Assembly: GCA_910591455.2 (NCBI GenBank)
Contig: OU342809.1
Location: forward strand, 21,260,349 to 21,324,348
Source: Pholis gunnellus
Lineage: Eukaryota; Chordata; Actinopteri; Perciformes; Pholidae
DNA: 64,000 bases
Direction of reading: 5' to 3'
This document shows, in pieces, positions 1-10,846 of this stretch. How positions within the stretch are numbered: the stretch's first letter is position 1; each line of letters opens with the position of its first letter. The position numbers and the translations under genes were made by a program. The notes under the pieces were generated by a model. That model worked only from the letters and a program-made list of their open reading frames with translations, was not told the DNA's origin and ran no database searches.

Positions 1-752
1 TGTGCATAGGTACAATGGGTGTTTTTGTGTGGGAGGGTGGACAGAGTGACAAGGAGGGAGGGTGAAATGTTATGTGACCCTTAATAATTAGCTTCGTAGG
101 TCAATCCTTAAGGAGATAGAGAGAGAGAGCAGCAGGGAGAAAGGTTCAGGGAAATGGCGTCATCATTAAAAGGTAAAACCTTCTACAGCTCTCAGCTTTT
201 ATTCATGTAGATAATCTAAAAGGCTGAAACAGCAAACCAAGATGTTTTTGGATAAGTTTACTCCATTCAGTGTTATAAATGTCCGAAGCAGAGTAGGAGG
301 AGGAAGCTAATAGCTTTGTCTCAATTTCTGTCTTTGTCTTAAACAAATTAAACCACTGCCTAAAGCAACATCTCTTTCATTTTTTAAAAGCCGATTCTTC
401 TCAAAATCGTTAAAGGGCCGAAGCACATTTGTTACCTCAAAATGTAAACCTACAGGAGCAGCAGGGAAGTGCAGTGAGCTGCCATACAATGTCTATAGAT
501 AGCTGCGGCAGATTCTGCAGCTAAGTGCGGCCATTACTATTCAGTCGCACTAGATTTAGCATTGCACTCTTGTAACATTGCCAGACTCTCAATGGTCAGT
601 CGGGGAAAAAAACTGTGAAACTCAAGGCACAAAACAGGTATTGTCTTTTTTATTCCATGCATTCTTCTTCCTTGTCAAAAACCTGGCTCCTACATTACCC
701 ACAATGCAAGTTGCACAACATTTCAGTCAGAGATTATTGTGTGTTGTGCTAA
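1..752. other. No recognised gene
   Basis: AT-rich sequence with a short purine tract near 116-132. No open frame of interest, no splice-bounded segment that stands out, and no recognised repeat boundary. The left end of the hAT remnant that follows was looked for here and not found. Confidence 0.5.
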
Positions 753-1387
753 TTGCGGTTGATGTTGCCTCAAGCAGCAATGAGCTGGCTCCAGAGGCCT
801 GCTAAACTCACTTCAGCCACTGTTGTTTCCGCTGGTGGTAACACTAGCAACTTACTCCAGCACCTCGAGTACCAAAACACGAGTGGGAATACCAAGAGTG
901 TGATGACGGCCGTCGGATGCGAGGCCGTCAACCAGTAACGTTAACGCAAGTGAAGCCAAAGGTTCAGACATCGCCTGAAGAGGCATTTGCTCGAAGCAGC
1001 ATATGACAAGAAAAGCAAGCGGCGGAGCGACATTACGAACGCAATAACGATCCACCTCTGCAAGAACATGGTCTCGCTACAGACAGTCGAGAAAGACGGG
1101 CTCAGAGCAATGAATAAAACACTGGATTCAAGGTATGTCTTACCGAGGCGACAATACTTCAGCCAAACTGCTATCTCAACATTATACGAACAAACGAGCA
1201 CACCCTATAGTAAGCAAAGCCTTTATACATGATGACATTAAAATATTTTTATATTCTATGTACTTCTGACAGTAGAGTCAGCCACTATAAACCTATATAA
1301 AAACACAGTCAAGGAAATAAAAAAAATACCGGCAGAATCTTAAAAAATACCCTGATACAGATTTTTGGTCATACCGCCCAGCACTAG
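753..1387 (+). pseudogene. hAT (ZBED-type) transposase remnant
   Basis: Seen: two fragments of one protein family on the plus strand in different frames. The first (753-938) carries GGNTSNLLQHLEYQ near 832-880, the second half of a BED zinc finger; the expected upstream Cys-X2-Cys pair is lost. The second (987-1232) reads AYDKKSKRRSDITNAITIHL and then TLDSRYVLPRRQYFSQTA, the conserved block of ZBED-like hAT transposases after the BED finger. The two frames do not join, so at least one frameshift is present. The DDE-like catalytic core and the hATC domain are missing. The sequence ending near 1387 (ATACCGCCCAGCACTAG) looks like the right terminal repeat of such elements; no matching left end is visible. 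Known of the family: these proteins cut and paste their own DNA in the nucleus. Inference: a dead, internally deleted copy. Confidence 0.75.
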
Positions 1388-1617
1388 AACGAGCCAATAT
1401 TTTTACAGCATATTTCAACAACAGTCGATGCCGATCAGCCGATACAAGTGCACCTTCAGCGTTACTGCAAGCTGGAACTTGGCCTAATAATTGTAATTTG
1501 TTGCAATCTGTGGCGTTAGACAAGGAAATTCTGGTTTTCATCCAAAAAAGAAAGAAAACAGACCACCTACAATGTGACAATTTTTCGTGGACAATAAAAA
1601 CATAATTAGAATGCACT

Positions 1618-1625
1618 ATCTAGTC
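1618..1625. repeat. Left 8-bp target site duplication of outer hAT
   Basis: ATCTAGTC directly precedes the element terminus CAGTGTTCTTCAACC. The same 8 bp follow the right terminus at 3676-3683. Eight-bp duplications are the hallmark of hAT insertion. Confidence 0.9.
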
Positions 1626-1745
1626 CAGTGTTCTTCAACCTTTTCTGAGCCGCGGCACACTTTTTACATTAAAAAGATCCCGCGGCACACCAACAACCAA
1701 AAACGTTACAGAATGACACCTTTTAGCATAATACAGCATATATGC

Positions 1746-3268
1746 CACGGTGTCAAACTCAATCTCAGAGGGGGCCAAAACAAAAAATTGGGACTACGTT
1801 GAGGGCCAAATAGAGTCACCATTTAATAAACAGGATAGAAGGGATATTGGACAAAGTGCAAAAAGAATAAATGTTTAGGTAGGCTACATTATTTTATGCA
1901 TACATACCAGAGCCAGATGTTTGGCATATTTTCTTGGCTGCCAGTTCATTAATATCTGGGGTTAGGTTCTGTGGAAACCCTCAATGTGGAGTGAAGCTGT
2001 GCATCAGTGAGACGACTCCTGTGGGTTTATGTTCATCAAAGTCGGCAAATCGCCGAGTGAAGTCCGTGCCAAGTGCGCCCGTTTATCAGCAAAATGCGCA
2101 GTCGGGAACACAGCGGTGGAGACTTTTATTGCATCACACATGTCTGTGATCACACCTCCCTGAAGCTGGAGGTTTAGCGCAGTGAGATGCTTCGTTATGC
2201 TGCACTAAAAGTGTGGAGAATTACAGTATTAAGAAGTAGAAGTAGTAGAATTTGTAGCACCCTTAGTGGTGAATAGAAGTGTTACAATAATAAAATGTAA
2301 AATATGTAAGAGTCACAAAATATTTACTGAAGAATGAATTATGTTTGTAATATGTTTACATGAAGGATATTGCATGTTACAGTGTACTGACATATTGAAT
2401 GTATTGAAATCATGAATGCATAAACACTGGAGGATTTAAACACTGTAAAGAATAGCCAACAGGGAAAGTTAGGGAATTCAAGGCAAGGCTTTTCAGAGAC
2501 ATCAAAGGAGACACCAAAGGGGACACCAAAGGGGACACAGAGGTGCTGGACAAATGGCCAAGGAAGGAGGAGGAGAACCGGAGACGACTGATGAGGAAGC
2601 AGACGGCCATAAAGTAACAGAGAGGACTCCTGGGAAAAACCATGCGGTCCCAGGTCAGAGGTGATGTCAGAGGTGATGTCACAAGGAACCAGCCACTGAG
2701 ATGAGCAACGGATCGATGGAGGTGGGGTCAGATCAATCGGAAACCAATCACTGACCCCGGATGACGGCCTTTATGTTTTGCGACGGCTTGGGGCGCTTTC
2801 CAGCCATCAAAGAACATAAAAAGAATGTTTGAGAGAGAAAGTTTCAGTTCTCGGCAATATTCGTTTTTCAGAACCCGGCCAGGTCGGACCTGTGAGTGAA
2901 ATTGCACGTGGACTCTGTTCTCGAGAACATTACCATGCATGGTGTATTTCAGATTGCATTTGTAAAACATTAGGTTGCAATTGAGTGCATCAGTTTGCAT
3001 TGTTTACCTTCGTGGTTGCAGTTGTATCTGCTATCTTTTTATTAAATACTATTTTTGACTTTTAATTGGATCCAGTTCGTTTTTTGATTAGTCTCCGTTG
3101 CTGGGAGTCAGCAGCGGCGAAAGTTTGCAGCCTACCTCCTCTCGTGAAGTTCCGGCCTCGACAAAAGCCAGCTAACATCGCCACTTTTCGTCCCGGAGCT
3201 CTGTGGTGTAGCGGGCCAGTTATGATAAACAATGATATTTTCTGGCGGGCCGTTGAACCGAGGGCCGG
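1746..3268. mobile_element. Inner hAT-like element inside the outer one
   Basis: The left end CACGGTGTCAAACTC followed by GAGGGGGCCAAAA matches the general form of another hAT terminus (consensus-like CAGGGGTGTCAAACTC). GC-rich GGGCC motifs recur near the right side (3210-3268), as usual for that type. ATATATGC occurs exactly at 1738-1745 and again at 3269-3276, an apparent 8-bp duplication. The right end (GAGGGCCGG) is not an inverted match of the left, so the right terminus looks truncated or the duplication may be chance. It contains the LTR block at 2253-3163. Confidence 0.55.
2253..3163 (+). mobile_element. LTR (solo) of a retrotransposon, copy 1
   Basis: A block starting TGTAGCACCCTTAGTGGTGA and ending CCTCGACA, matched in reverse orientation by 63219-64000. 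Shared landmarks in order: the AGTGGTGAATA start; a run of TTACTTATGG-like sequence; short tandem GGGGACACCAAA units (2504-2540); ATTAAATAC (polyadenylation-like) near 3040; GGATCCAGTTC; and the GCAGCRGCRGAAG / CCCTCGACA end. TG...CA termini suit an LTR. No primer-binding site or internal coding region follows, so a solo LTR is inferred. No clear target duplication was found. Outer boundaries may be off by a few bases. Confidence 0.65.
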
Positions 3269-3675
3269 ATATATGCTGACAATTTAATGACAAGTCTCTC
3301 AATGTGTTGATCGTTACGAGACTTTTCATCTGGGTTATTTTGTCCAGGGCCCAGTTCAGAGTCTGTATTTTTCCTCTTCAAATATTTCTCCATCGCTGTT
3401 CGTCTTGTCACCGCAACCTCTCCCATCATTTAATTCTACTGTTTTAAATTAACAAGGTCATTATTGCGCTACTGCCACCCACTGTCATGGAAGAGTATTA
3501 TTAGTTAGCCAGCCACAATATTGCAGCTCAGACGCTCAACAATGGCAAAGTATTTGCAGCAACTAAATAATATTTTTTTGGACTCATTAAGTGAAATTGG
3601 ACATTTTCCCACGGCACACCTGGCGATCTCTCACGGCACGATGGTGTGCCGCGGCACAGCGGTTGAAAATCACTG

Positions 3676-3683
3676 ATCTAGTC
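3676..3683. repeat. Right 8-bp target site duplication of outer hAT
   Basis: ATCTAGTC, identical to 1618-1625. Confidence 0.9.
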
Positions 3684-6600
3684 CAATATGACAAGGCTCT
3701 TAATAAGTGTAACTTACAAACAGTATAGCCTAGGAACCTTTGGGCTTTTGTCTCCGCCATTCTGATCAATAGCAGATAAATAACAAAACTGTGTGCTATA
3801 GCCAAGCTACCCATCAGGAAATGTCTTACGTTAGCGTGGTTCAGGTCAGCGCACACACACAGTAACTCTGGCTCAGTTCAGTTCAAGGTTGAAGGATTGA
3901 AAAGAAAAGTTAATGCCGGCCCATTATACAGACACCTCCTTCTCCTCCTGCATTATTTTCCACATATTTTGTCCTCCGAAGGCACCCTGACACACAGACA
4001 AGCGCGCACGCAAGCATGTGAACACGCTTACACATGCATGCCAATTGACCGACACAAGATATAAATAAATATACTCAAGCAAGGATCCCGAAAAGTGGGT
4101 GCACACGCATTCACATACCCTTCAACCCTGTACACCACGCCTCGCTGTCAGGTCAACCTCTAATGATGCTGAAGGGAGACAGGGAGAGGGAGACTGGAAG
4201 ATAGAAGGAGCGAGTGTGAAATGGTGTGAAATATTACTCCAAATAAAGTTGAGGTCATCCATTTTTAGGCCGTGAAGGAGGGTTGGAGGGAGGTGTAGTG
4301 GGAAGGGAAGAGGGACATAAATTCTGAATGCAGCATGTTTTTAAAGAGAGAAATCTGCATAATTGCTGGCAGATGATTGGCAGGAGAGGGCGTGGAGGGA
4401 AAGGAGAACAGGGAGCGAGAAGGAGGCAAACATGGAGGAAGTGAGGCTGAGATTTTGTAATCACCTCAATATTTCATAGGTAGTAGTGGTGTCTGTAGGA
4501 CACCAAACTGGAAAACCGAGAATGTTCAACGAGTAGCTTCACAGAGACAGATAAATCTATTTTTAAGTGTAGCAGTGTATATGCTTTTATTGTGAAAGGT
4601 AAAAACAGAAGATGTGAACTGCCTTTGTCAAGGTTGAAAGGAATAATAAAGTTTGCCATCGCGGTTTGGGACTACGGTGCCTCCATTTTGTTGTAGAATG
4701 TTATATGTTTGAATATGTGCGTACCACATGACGTGATTGGTTGACGCTGTAATTTGTGATGCAAAAGTTGAGAAAAATCTCCCTCGTTCGGGAAAAAGAA
4801 TGATGCCACTTTTTTGCAATGTAATGTTAACATTCTGCTGAAAGTAATAGCATTGCCATCCCCAGAGCCATGCCACTAGCGAGGCTAATCATCATCAAAT
4901 ACAGAATTGCAGTTTATAACTAAAGTGATTCTTATCGTTGACCACGTTGACTGACGATGTGCAATTTAACTTATACAGAGAAAAAAATGTTGGTTCTGTC
5001 TTATAGTTGGACCATGTCAATTCCCTGAAAGCAGACACTGTGGTTAAAGCAACTTGTGTCCACAGCAGGTGGATGTTCATATGTTTTGTTCCTTCATCAG
5101 CAATTTGCTAGCTGAGTGAACAACGTGCACCATGCTGTGGCGAGTGGGATACATCCACTGTCACAACCTTGGACTATAATATTGAGCAGAGACTTCACAG
5201 ATGTTTCTAAGGCAACCACATTCATGCTTTGTCTACGAGCAGTTTCAGTTAAAATGAAAGAAAGTATCAGGATATGGAGTCTGCAAATAGAGAGCAATTG
5301 CAGCAAACATTTTCCCAGAGAATGAAGAGGCCACATCATTCTTTCAGTACACACTGGAAAGCCATTGACCCCCAAATGTGGTCACCTCGGACTGCAAACT
5401 TTGTTACATGTCCTCGTAAACAGCGGTTTCACAAACCAGCATCTTTGCTTCCTCAGGTTATCTGTATTTAGTGAGCAGTGTGCCACCATAAGCAAGTTAC
5501 CACCACTTCTAAGAAAATGTGTAAAATTAGAGGAACTATGTGGAGCTCATTTAACAATCATTTCATTAAGAGTACCTCGTCACTGCCTGCAAAGTGATGT
5601 GTACATGAACAGAACCAGTTCCAGGTTTACTGAATGATAAAAAGGAAAAAAGTGACACGTGATTCATTCACATTACATTCACGCGACCGTATGAAACAAA
5701 GCTGCATGGTAGCCCATGCACAAGCAAATATAGGTCTTTCACAGAATGTTCCAAATGCTATTCTTCCCTCGTTGAACAGTTGCTATGTGATATCTGCAAC
5801 TATTGAGGGGGATGCTCCTGCCGACGGGCAGCTGCTAGGTGACAAACGTTACCCATTACAACTATGGCTGATTACGTCTTACATTCTGCCCACAACACAA
5901 AGGCAGTGATACATAAATGTGTAAAAAGCCAATAACATTTCCTTGTGCACGTGTTTGTCCTGCTAAACCTCCCAGATATGATGGACGAAAGGCTTTATGA
6001 AAAGCCAAGGTGACGGGCTGGTCAGGTGACAGACAGGGAGTCTTTAGTGGGTTCTCCAATATGCGGCCTCGACTAACCTTCTCCATTTACCTTGAGGGCA
6101 TGCCTGCCTTGTCTGTATTACACTTGCTGGACATTACTGAAAGGCTAATGTCCATCATCCCCCCCATAAGCCTTCTCACTGACTTCTTCTCTTCGCACAA
6201 GATTATTAGCTGATTGCTCGCTGGGAACAGAACCACCACATATAAACCTTTTCAGTAACATTTTGAATCCCATGTTTTATTGTTGTTTTAGTGTTGTAAC
6301 TCTCTCAACTACACTTATTTATAGCTTGCGGGTGATACATTAAGCCAGAGCAAGTGGGCTGTATTTCAAAGTTGATAACCGCTGTATAGGCCAACCCAAT
6401 GCAAAGAACACCTTTTTGTAATTGGTACGTAAAGTATCACAATATGTCTTTAGCTATGAACTGTCAGGTATTGCTTCATGGGCAGTTTCTCACCAGACAT
6501 CCAAACTGCTTATTGCTGGAAACCTGTCACACTTCAGTGAGAATTGTTTAGGCTGGTGGTTGCCCATGTCTCTCTTCGCTGCCAACTTCAACTGTTTGAT

Positions 6601-6873
6601 TCCTGAATTATCAGTATTGTACTTTCACACTGTTTAAACGTGTGTCGTCTTCCAAGATGGCTTACCATCATCTGCTCTCATACATTTGTCTTGTGGAGAT
6701 GCCGCGTCTCACAGATGAGGATATCAACTTTGTTTATGAGGTAGAACCACTTTGGAAAATGTATAGACTCTCTTAACCCATCTATACTTCGCCACTTCAT
6801 GCATCTTAGGTGGATTCGATAGCTGATAAAAAAAAGAAGGCAAAACATGCTATTACACCGTAGGGCCCTATTA
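3684..6873. other. No recognised gene
   Basis: About 3.2 kb with only short unconvincing frames. A roughly 30-bp segment at 4856-4890 (GAGCCATGCCACTAGCGAGG) is similar to 18219-18250, so it is a shared repeat fragment. Nothing else recognised. Confidence 0.4.
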
Positions 6874-7110
6874 AAAGATAAGATAATCCTTTATTAGTCC
6901 CGCAGTGGGGAAATTTACAGGACTACAGCAGCATAGTGGATAATGCAAACAAGAGACATAGTAAAAAAATAAAAAAACAAGTATTATAAATAAGTAAATA
7001 AGTAATGTGATGTTATGTGGTGGTGCAACAACTTGAAATTGACTTTGAACGTCTGTTCTTTTGTGCACAATATTGAGTGCAGAGTGCACAAATGGGAGAA
7101 GAGGCACTAA
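6874..7110. repeat. Interspersed repeat (TTTATTAGTCCCGCAGTGGGG family), copy 1
   Basis: Begins AGATAAGATAATCC and reads CTTTATTAGTCCCGCAGTGG, then ACAGCAGCATAG, GAGACATAGTAAAAAAA and TAAATAAGTAAATAAGTAA. The same order occurs at about 55356-55586, where it interrupts another repeat. The GATA-like end and the A-rich body suggest a retroposed element. I recall this type as common in teleosts, but the exact family was not determined. Confidence 0.7.
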
Positions 7111-7929
7111 AAAGCGGAAAGATTCATTCAAATGAGGTAGCGCAAAGCAAGCTGGTGGTATTTTTGACTAAATTGTGTCTGAGACTTTGCATTGAGACGT
7201 CTCACAACCACGTGCCTCTCTCAGCCATTTTCTAATTCACAATGAAAATTAATTGATTCACAAATAGGAAAATTCTCGTACCTTTAATGTAAAAAAGGTG
7301 CCTGAGTGCATTCAAAATAATGTAAGAGATACATGAGGTTATGTCAGTTGTTTCCTGAAGCAGGCTACCTAACATGTTAATTGTTGTGTCACAGCTGGGT
7401 TCTTGAACTCTGTCAAAAAAAAAAAGAAAAGGCTGCTGCTGCTCAGGCTGTATTGTATGGGGCACACACCAAACCCAGATGTGTCCAATGCCGCTGATTA
7501 CACTCAATCAGGTCTGCAGCCCTGGAGACAGAAAGCACAGGAACCAAACAGAGGAGCCTTGGACTTGAGCGATATAACAAGATTATAGTTCAATATAATA
7601 TGGGTTGGCCACAATAATGGTCCTCACGTGTCCATGATAACGGAACTATATTCAATTATGCTATACCTGTATGAATTCTGAGCTACATTCACTCAATGCT
7701 TCACTCCATTATTGTAACAAAAAACAAAAAGGATTTACATGCTATCGTACATCTGATTTTGGGTCATTGTGGTTGTATAAATGTAATTCATGGTGCTGTT
7801 AGATTGCCACTAATCGTTAATACAGGTGGTTTTGGGATAGCTACATTTTTGGCCGCAGTGAAAAATTTCTTTTTTCAAATGCTAAACGCCAACAAATATA
7901 GATTGAAGCACAATATTACATTAGAGAGA
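7111..7929. other. No recognised gene
   Basis: Contains an A-tract near 7413-7430 and nothing else identified. Confidence 0.4.
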
Positions 7930-8225
7930 GAAAGTTGTACTATCATCCCGTCTGTTCTCTGTTCTTCCATCACTTTGTGGTTTGGATCGGCCACCAAACA
8001 GGACAGAAACAGATTACAGACACCAGAACAGCTTCTTTCCACCGGCCGTCACTCTGATGAACAATTAATCAGTCATACGGCACTACTACCTCCATTCTGC
8101 ACTATCACCTTAATTCCATGGACACTGTTGTTGTATAAGGTTATGTTCATATATATATATATATATATATTGATATACTTTTGGATATATATTTATATTT
8201 ATACTGTACATAGTCGTTAAATGTT
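7930..8225 (+). pseudogene. LINE (L2/Rex1-like) 3' reverse-transcriptase fragment
   Basis: The frame near 7951-8010 reads SVLCSSITLWFGSATKQDRN, a motif at the C-terminal end of L2/CR1/Rex1 reverse transcriptases. About 15 bp later, in another register, comes QNSFFPPAVTLMN and a stop, the usual last residues of these proteins. The stretch of roughly 40-50 residues that normally separates the two is deleted. An (AT)n tract at 8149-8172 lies in the presumed 3' UTR. Known of the family: target-primed retrotransposition. Inference: a 5'-truncated, internally deleted dead copy; it cannot act alone. Confidence 0.7.
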
Positions 8226-8408
8226 TATGCTTATGTCTGTTCTACTTTTTTTCCCTGTTATTTGTAAATTCTGTGTATGTACGTGGAGAGCAATGAAAAA
8301 CCGGAGTCAAATTCCTTGTATGCGTACGTGTACATGTAAAGCTGATTCTGCTTCTGAATAAGTACCCATGTAGCCCTAACTCCAGCAGCAAAAAACACAG
8401 AAAATGTG

Positions 8409-8558
8409 CATATTTGGCAATTCTTTGGTTTTAAACCAAATGAAAAGGGAGAGCCAGAGAACGTGAACGGAGTGATTTGTAAGCTGTGTGACAAACAAGT
8501 CAGCACTAAAGATGAAAAAAACAGAAATCTCCGCTCCCATCTTAAAACTGACGAATAG
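8409..8558 (+). pseudogene. BED zinc-finger fragment of a hAT transposase
   Basis: One open frame of about 50 codons ends at TAG 8556-8558. It contains WQFFGFKPNEKGEP, then ICKLCDKQVSTK with the Cys-X2-Cys pair, then RNLRSHLKTDE. BED fingers normally end His-X(3-5)-His; here the second His is replaced (KTDE where KTHH-like is expected), so zinc binding would be lost. There is no downstream catalytic region. The call rests on the order aromatic box, CxxC, LRSHL. It is separate from, and less degraded than, the ZBED remnant at 753-1387. No terminal repeats were seen around it. Confidence 0.75.
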
Positions 8559-9545
8559 AAAACGCAGGTCTGCCACCGACTATATTCACAAAGAGCAGCA
8601 GGTTCATCACTATGTTTATCTTTGTTTTTCTGAGGGGAATTTTAATATTTCCCAACCCTAAAGGGGCCGTCATACATACTTTATCGTTCAAACATAATTT
8701 TTCCTTTTGTCAATTAGAAACCGTTAACACTCTCCTTGGTCTCTCCAACAAGGCCACTCTGCGCGACTTGGCCACGCAACCCTCGTGCACAATACGCTTT
8801 CTCGTTAAACTGTGAGAGCAGTTGTATTTCCTAACTAGTCGAGCAACTTTGCATTATTTATTTTCTCAATTTCATTTAAAAGCAGATAGTTCTTTTTTTT
8901 TTTATTGAGTTTATGGGCAGTCCAGATCAAAGGCACTGGCTTGTCGACCCTCTTCGTGTGCCGGCTGTCAGAGGTGGTGCCCTCATGTCTGTAACTGTGT
9001 AATTGCTTTGTTTTGACTGAGAGAGAGGGTGAAGCTGCTTCGGACTCGGTTTCCGCTCAACATCGCTCCAGGCACAAAAGAAAATGCGCTAATCACACAT
9101 CCAAAAACAGACACACTCACACACACACACACATAGACACAAATGAACAAAGATACATACCTGTTTTCACTCACACACACACACACACACACCCTCTTTA
9201 TCTGTCTTATCTGACCCATCTCTCCTCCGATTTCCACCTGTGCTTTGAGTGTAGCTTTGATAAGTGAGCACTAAGAGGAGGTGGTAGAGCCTTAATGAAG
9301 AGAAGTGGGAGCAGATGAGGAGGAGGGGGTGAGGAGGAGGAGAGGAGGAAAGGAAAGAAGTTGTGGGAAGAGAGAGAGCGAGAGAGAAAGGCAGGGGAAA
9401 GGGACTGAAGAGGTGTGTGTGTGTTTGTGAGTGTGCTGTGTCCATGGTAGCGGTGGACACACACTGAGGAGGGAGATTGGAGAAGGACAGAGGAGAGCAC
9501 ACCCACTCCTCAGAGCGAGGGATTGAAGGAGAGAGAACGAGGGGG
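8559..9545. other. CA- and GA-rich DNA, no gene
   Basis: Imperfect (CA)n at 9111-9132 and 9171-9192. A purine-rich (GA-rich) stretch runs from about 9280 to 9400 and then a (TG) stretch near 9413-9425. The GA-rich block resembles some vertebrate 5' leader DNA but has no other gene evidence. Confidence 0.5.
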
Positions 9546-9549
9546 GGTG

Positions 9550-9597
9550 ATGAAGAAGAAGGGAGATGACGCTGAGGATGAGACACAGGCGAGACAG
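9550..9597 (+). CDS. Possible first coding exon (very tentative)
   Basis: ATG at 9550 opens MKKKGDDAEDETQARQ, 16 codons, and the last codon CAG is followed by GTGTGTATG, an acceptable donor context (CAG|GTGTGT). The upstream 250 bp are GA-rich, like many vertebrate leaders. Against it: the frame is very short and low in complexity, no TATA or CpG-rich core promoter was identified, and no downstream exon in a compatible phase was found. Product unrecognised. It could easily be chance. Confidence 0.15.
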
Positions 9598-10302
9598 GTG
9601 TGTATGTGAGTCTATCTGGTAGGATCAGTCAAACTATCACCCATCTTTTCCCATCACACACGTACACACACACACACAGCGATCAATCGCCACTTAGTGG
9701 AACACAACCCTCTCGCTGTGTTTTTGAAGTCTGATTACCAGCTGGGCGGAGATATAAAACTGCTCCATTTGTACGTCTGTGTCTATTTATCCATCTTTCT
9801 CTCTCTATCATATGCACATAAACACCCACTCACTTCTTCCCAAATAGGAAGTCTGTAAATGGATTTGAGAGCTTTTAGAACTCAGCGTGACGTCCATTGG
9901 AAATAAATGAATGAGCCACCGAATGAGATGTTGGAGATATTAGAAGCTCGTTTTCACAGCACCATAAGTCTTGCTCCGTGCTAATTATATAAGTGCCATT
10001 TTAGTAGACGTCTCTATTCAGAATGGGCTACAATTCACTTAGTGCTCCTCGTTGTCAGTGTCACCATAGGTGGTTTCAACATGAATACAACTCTCTAATG
10101 AGAAAAGCGGTTTAGAGGAAATTCCTAGAGGTAATCACAAAGGATATGAATTTTGGACTGAAAGCGAAATGAACCTCACTTAATTTGTGCAACGTTGACT
10201 TCTGGAGTGTTTTTGCACTCGATGTTTGTGAGGAACAACCAATGCACCCCAGAGTACTGACGGTAGCTGTTGCTAGCTCGCTCCACGAACCAATAGTGCT
10301 GT
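9598..10302. other. No recognised gene
   Basis: Short (CA)n near 9664-9678. Otherwise featureless. Confidence 0.4.
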
Positions 10303-10376
10303 TTATCACGTTCCACTTTTGAGGTCTAAGGGATGAGGGGAGTTACAAAGTAAAATACCCAGGGAAAGAAAGAGTG
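10303..10376 (-). repeat. Left inverted arm (LTR-end sequence)
   Basis: ATCACGTTCCACTTTTGAGG and the following bases to the CCCAGGGAAAGAAAGAGTG end are the reverse complement, with a few mismatches, of 10847-10922. It abuts the Gypsy coding remnant. Confidence 0.8.
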
Positions 10377-10379
10377 ACT

Positions 10380-10532
10380 ATGAACACCGATCACAACCCT
10401 CTTGTCTTCCTGGCCCAGATGTACAACCATAACCAGCGGTTGATGCGTTGGGCCAAGGGTTTAACATAGCACAAGAAGGGGACAGACAATGTAGTGGCTG
10501 ATGTTCTGTCCCGTGGGTACGATTTTTGTTGT
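10380..10532 (+). pseudogene. Ty3/Gypsy RNase H fragment
   Basis: The plus-strand frame reads TDHNPLVFLAQMYNHNQRLM then RWA, the distal RNase H of Gypsy-type Pol. An in-frame TAG follows, then HKKGTDNVVADVLSRG, the standard end of that domain. Between RWA and HKKG about a dozen residues are expected and only a few codons remain, so the copy has a deletion plus a stop. The TDH and ADxLSR motifs are diagnostic. No reverse transcriptase, integrase or chromodomain lies nearby; the sequence runs on into LTR-like DNA. Known of the family: RNase H removes the RNA strand during reverse transcription. Dead copy. Confidence 0.85.
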
Positions 10533-10846
10533 TATAATGTAAATTCATACAGGGTGTATTATGGGGGTTGGTTGTGGCCAAACGATGGTTTGGACTTATG
10601 GGAGGGGGTGTTTTCTCTGTGCCCTCTCTCTATCCCACCCCCATTGTCCATTCAGGTGCCGCCCTTTTCCCTGCCTACCAGCTGCAGCGTGTGAGTGAAC
10701 ACAGCTGTTCTCAATTGCTGCTTAGTGCCAGGGTGGATAAGAGGCTGGGAGATCCAGACCGACAGGGTCCCCGCCGGTGATCCATGTGGCAGCAGCTAAA
10801 TTGTGTGCTGATTGTTAATAAATCTCTTTTGGTTATTCATCCATTG
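10533..10846 (+). repeat. LTR-like downstream part of the Gypsy remnant
   Basis: After the coding remnant the sequence passes through a polypyrimidine stretch and GGTGATCCATGTGGC to AATAAATCTCTTTTGG (AATAAA near 10820), then the right arm. The polyadenylation-like signal close to the arm suits an LTR 3' half. The boundary with the coding part is unclear. Confidence 0.5.

Larger units (their letters stand above)
1626..3675. mobile_element. Outer hAT transposon, about 2.05 kb with nested inserts
   Basis: Left end CAGTGTTCTTCAACC (1626-1640) and right end GGTTGAAAATCACTG (3661-3675) are imperfect inverted repeats, flanked by identical 8-bp duplications. Both subterminal zones carry GCCGCGGCACAC-type motifs (near 1649-1660, 1680-1690 and 3604-3660), partly as inverted pairs. 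The termini resemble the SPIN/Charlie-like hAT group. No transposase frame survives. The interior is mostly occupied by a second hAT-like element and an LTR. Orientation cannot be assigned. Confidence 0.88.

Noticed and set aside
9167..9586. 139-codon minus-strand frame
   Set aside because: Made of GA/CT-rich and (CA)n sequence; Ser/Pro/Leu/His-rich low complexity.
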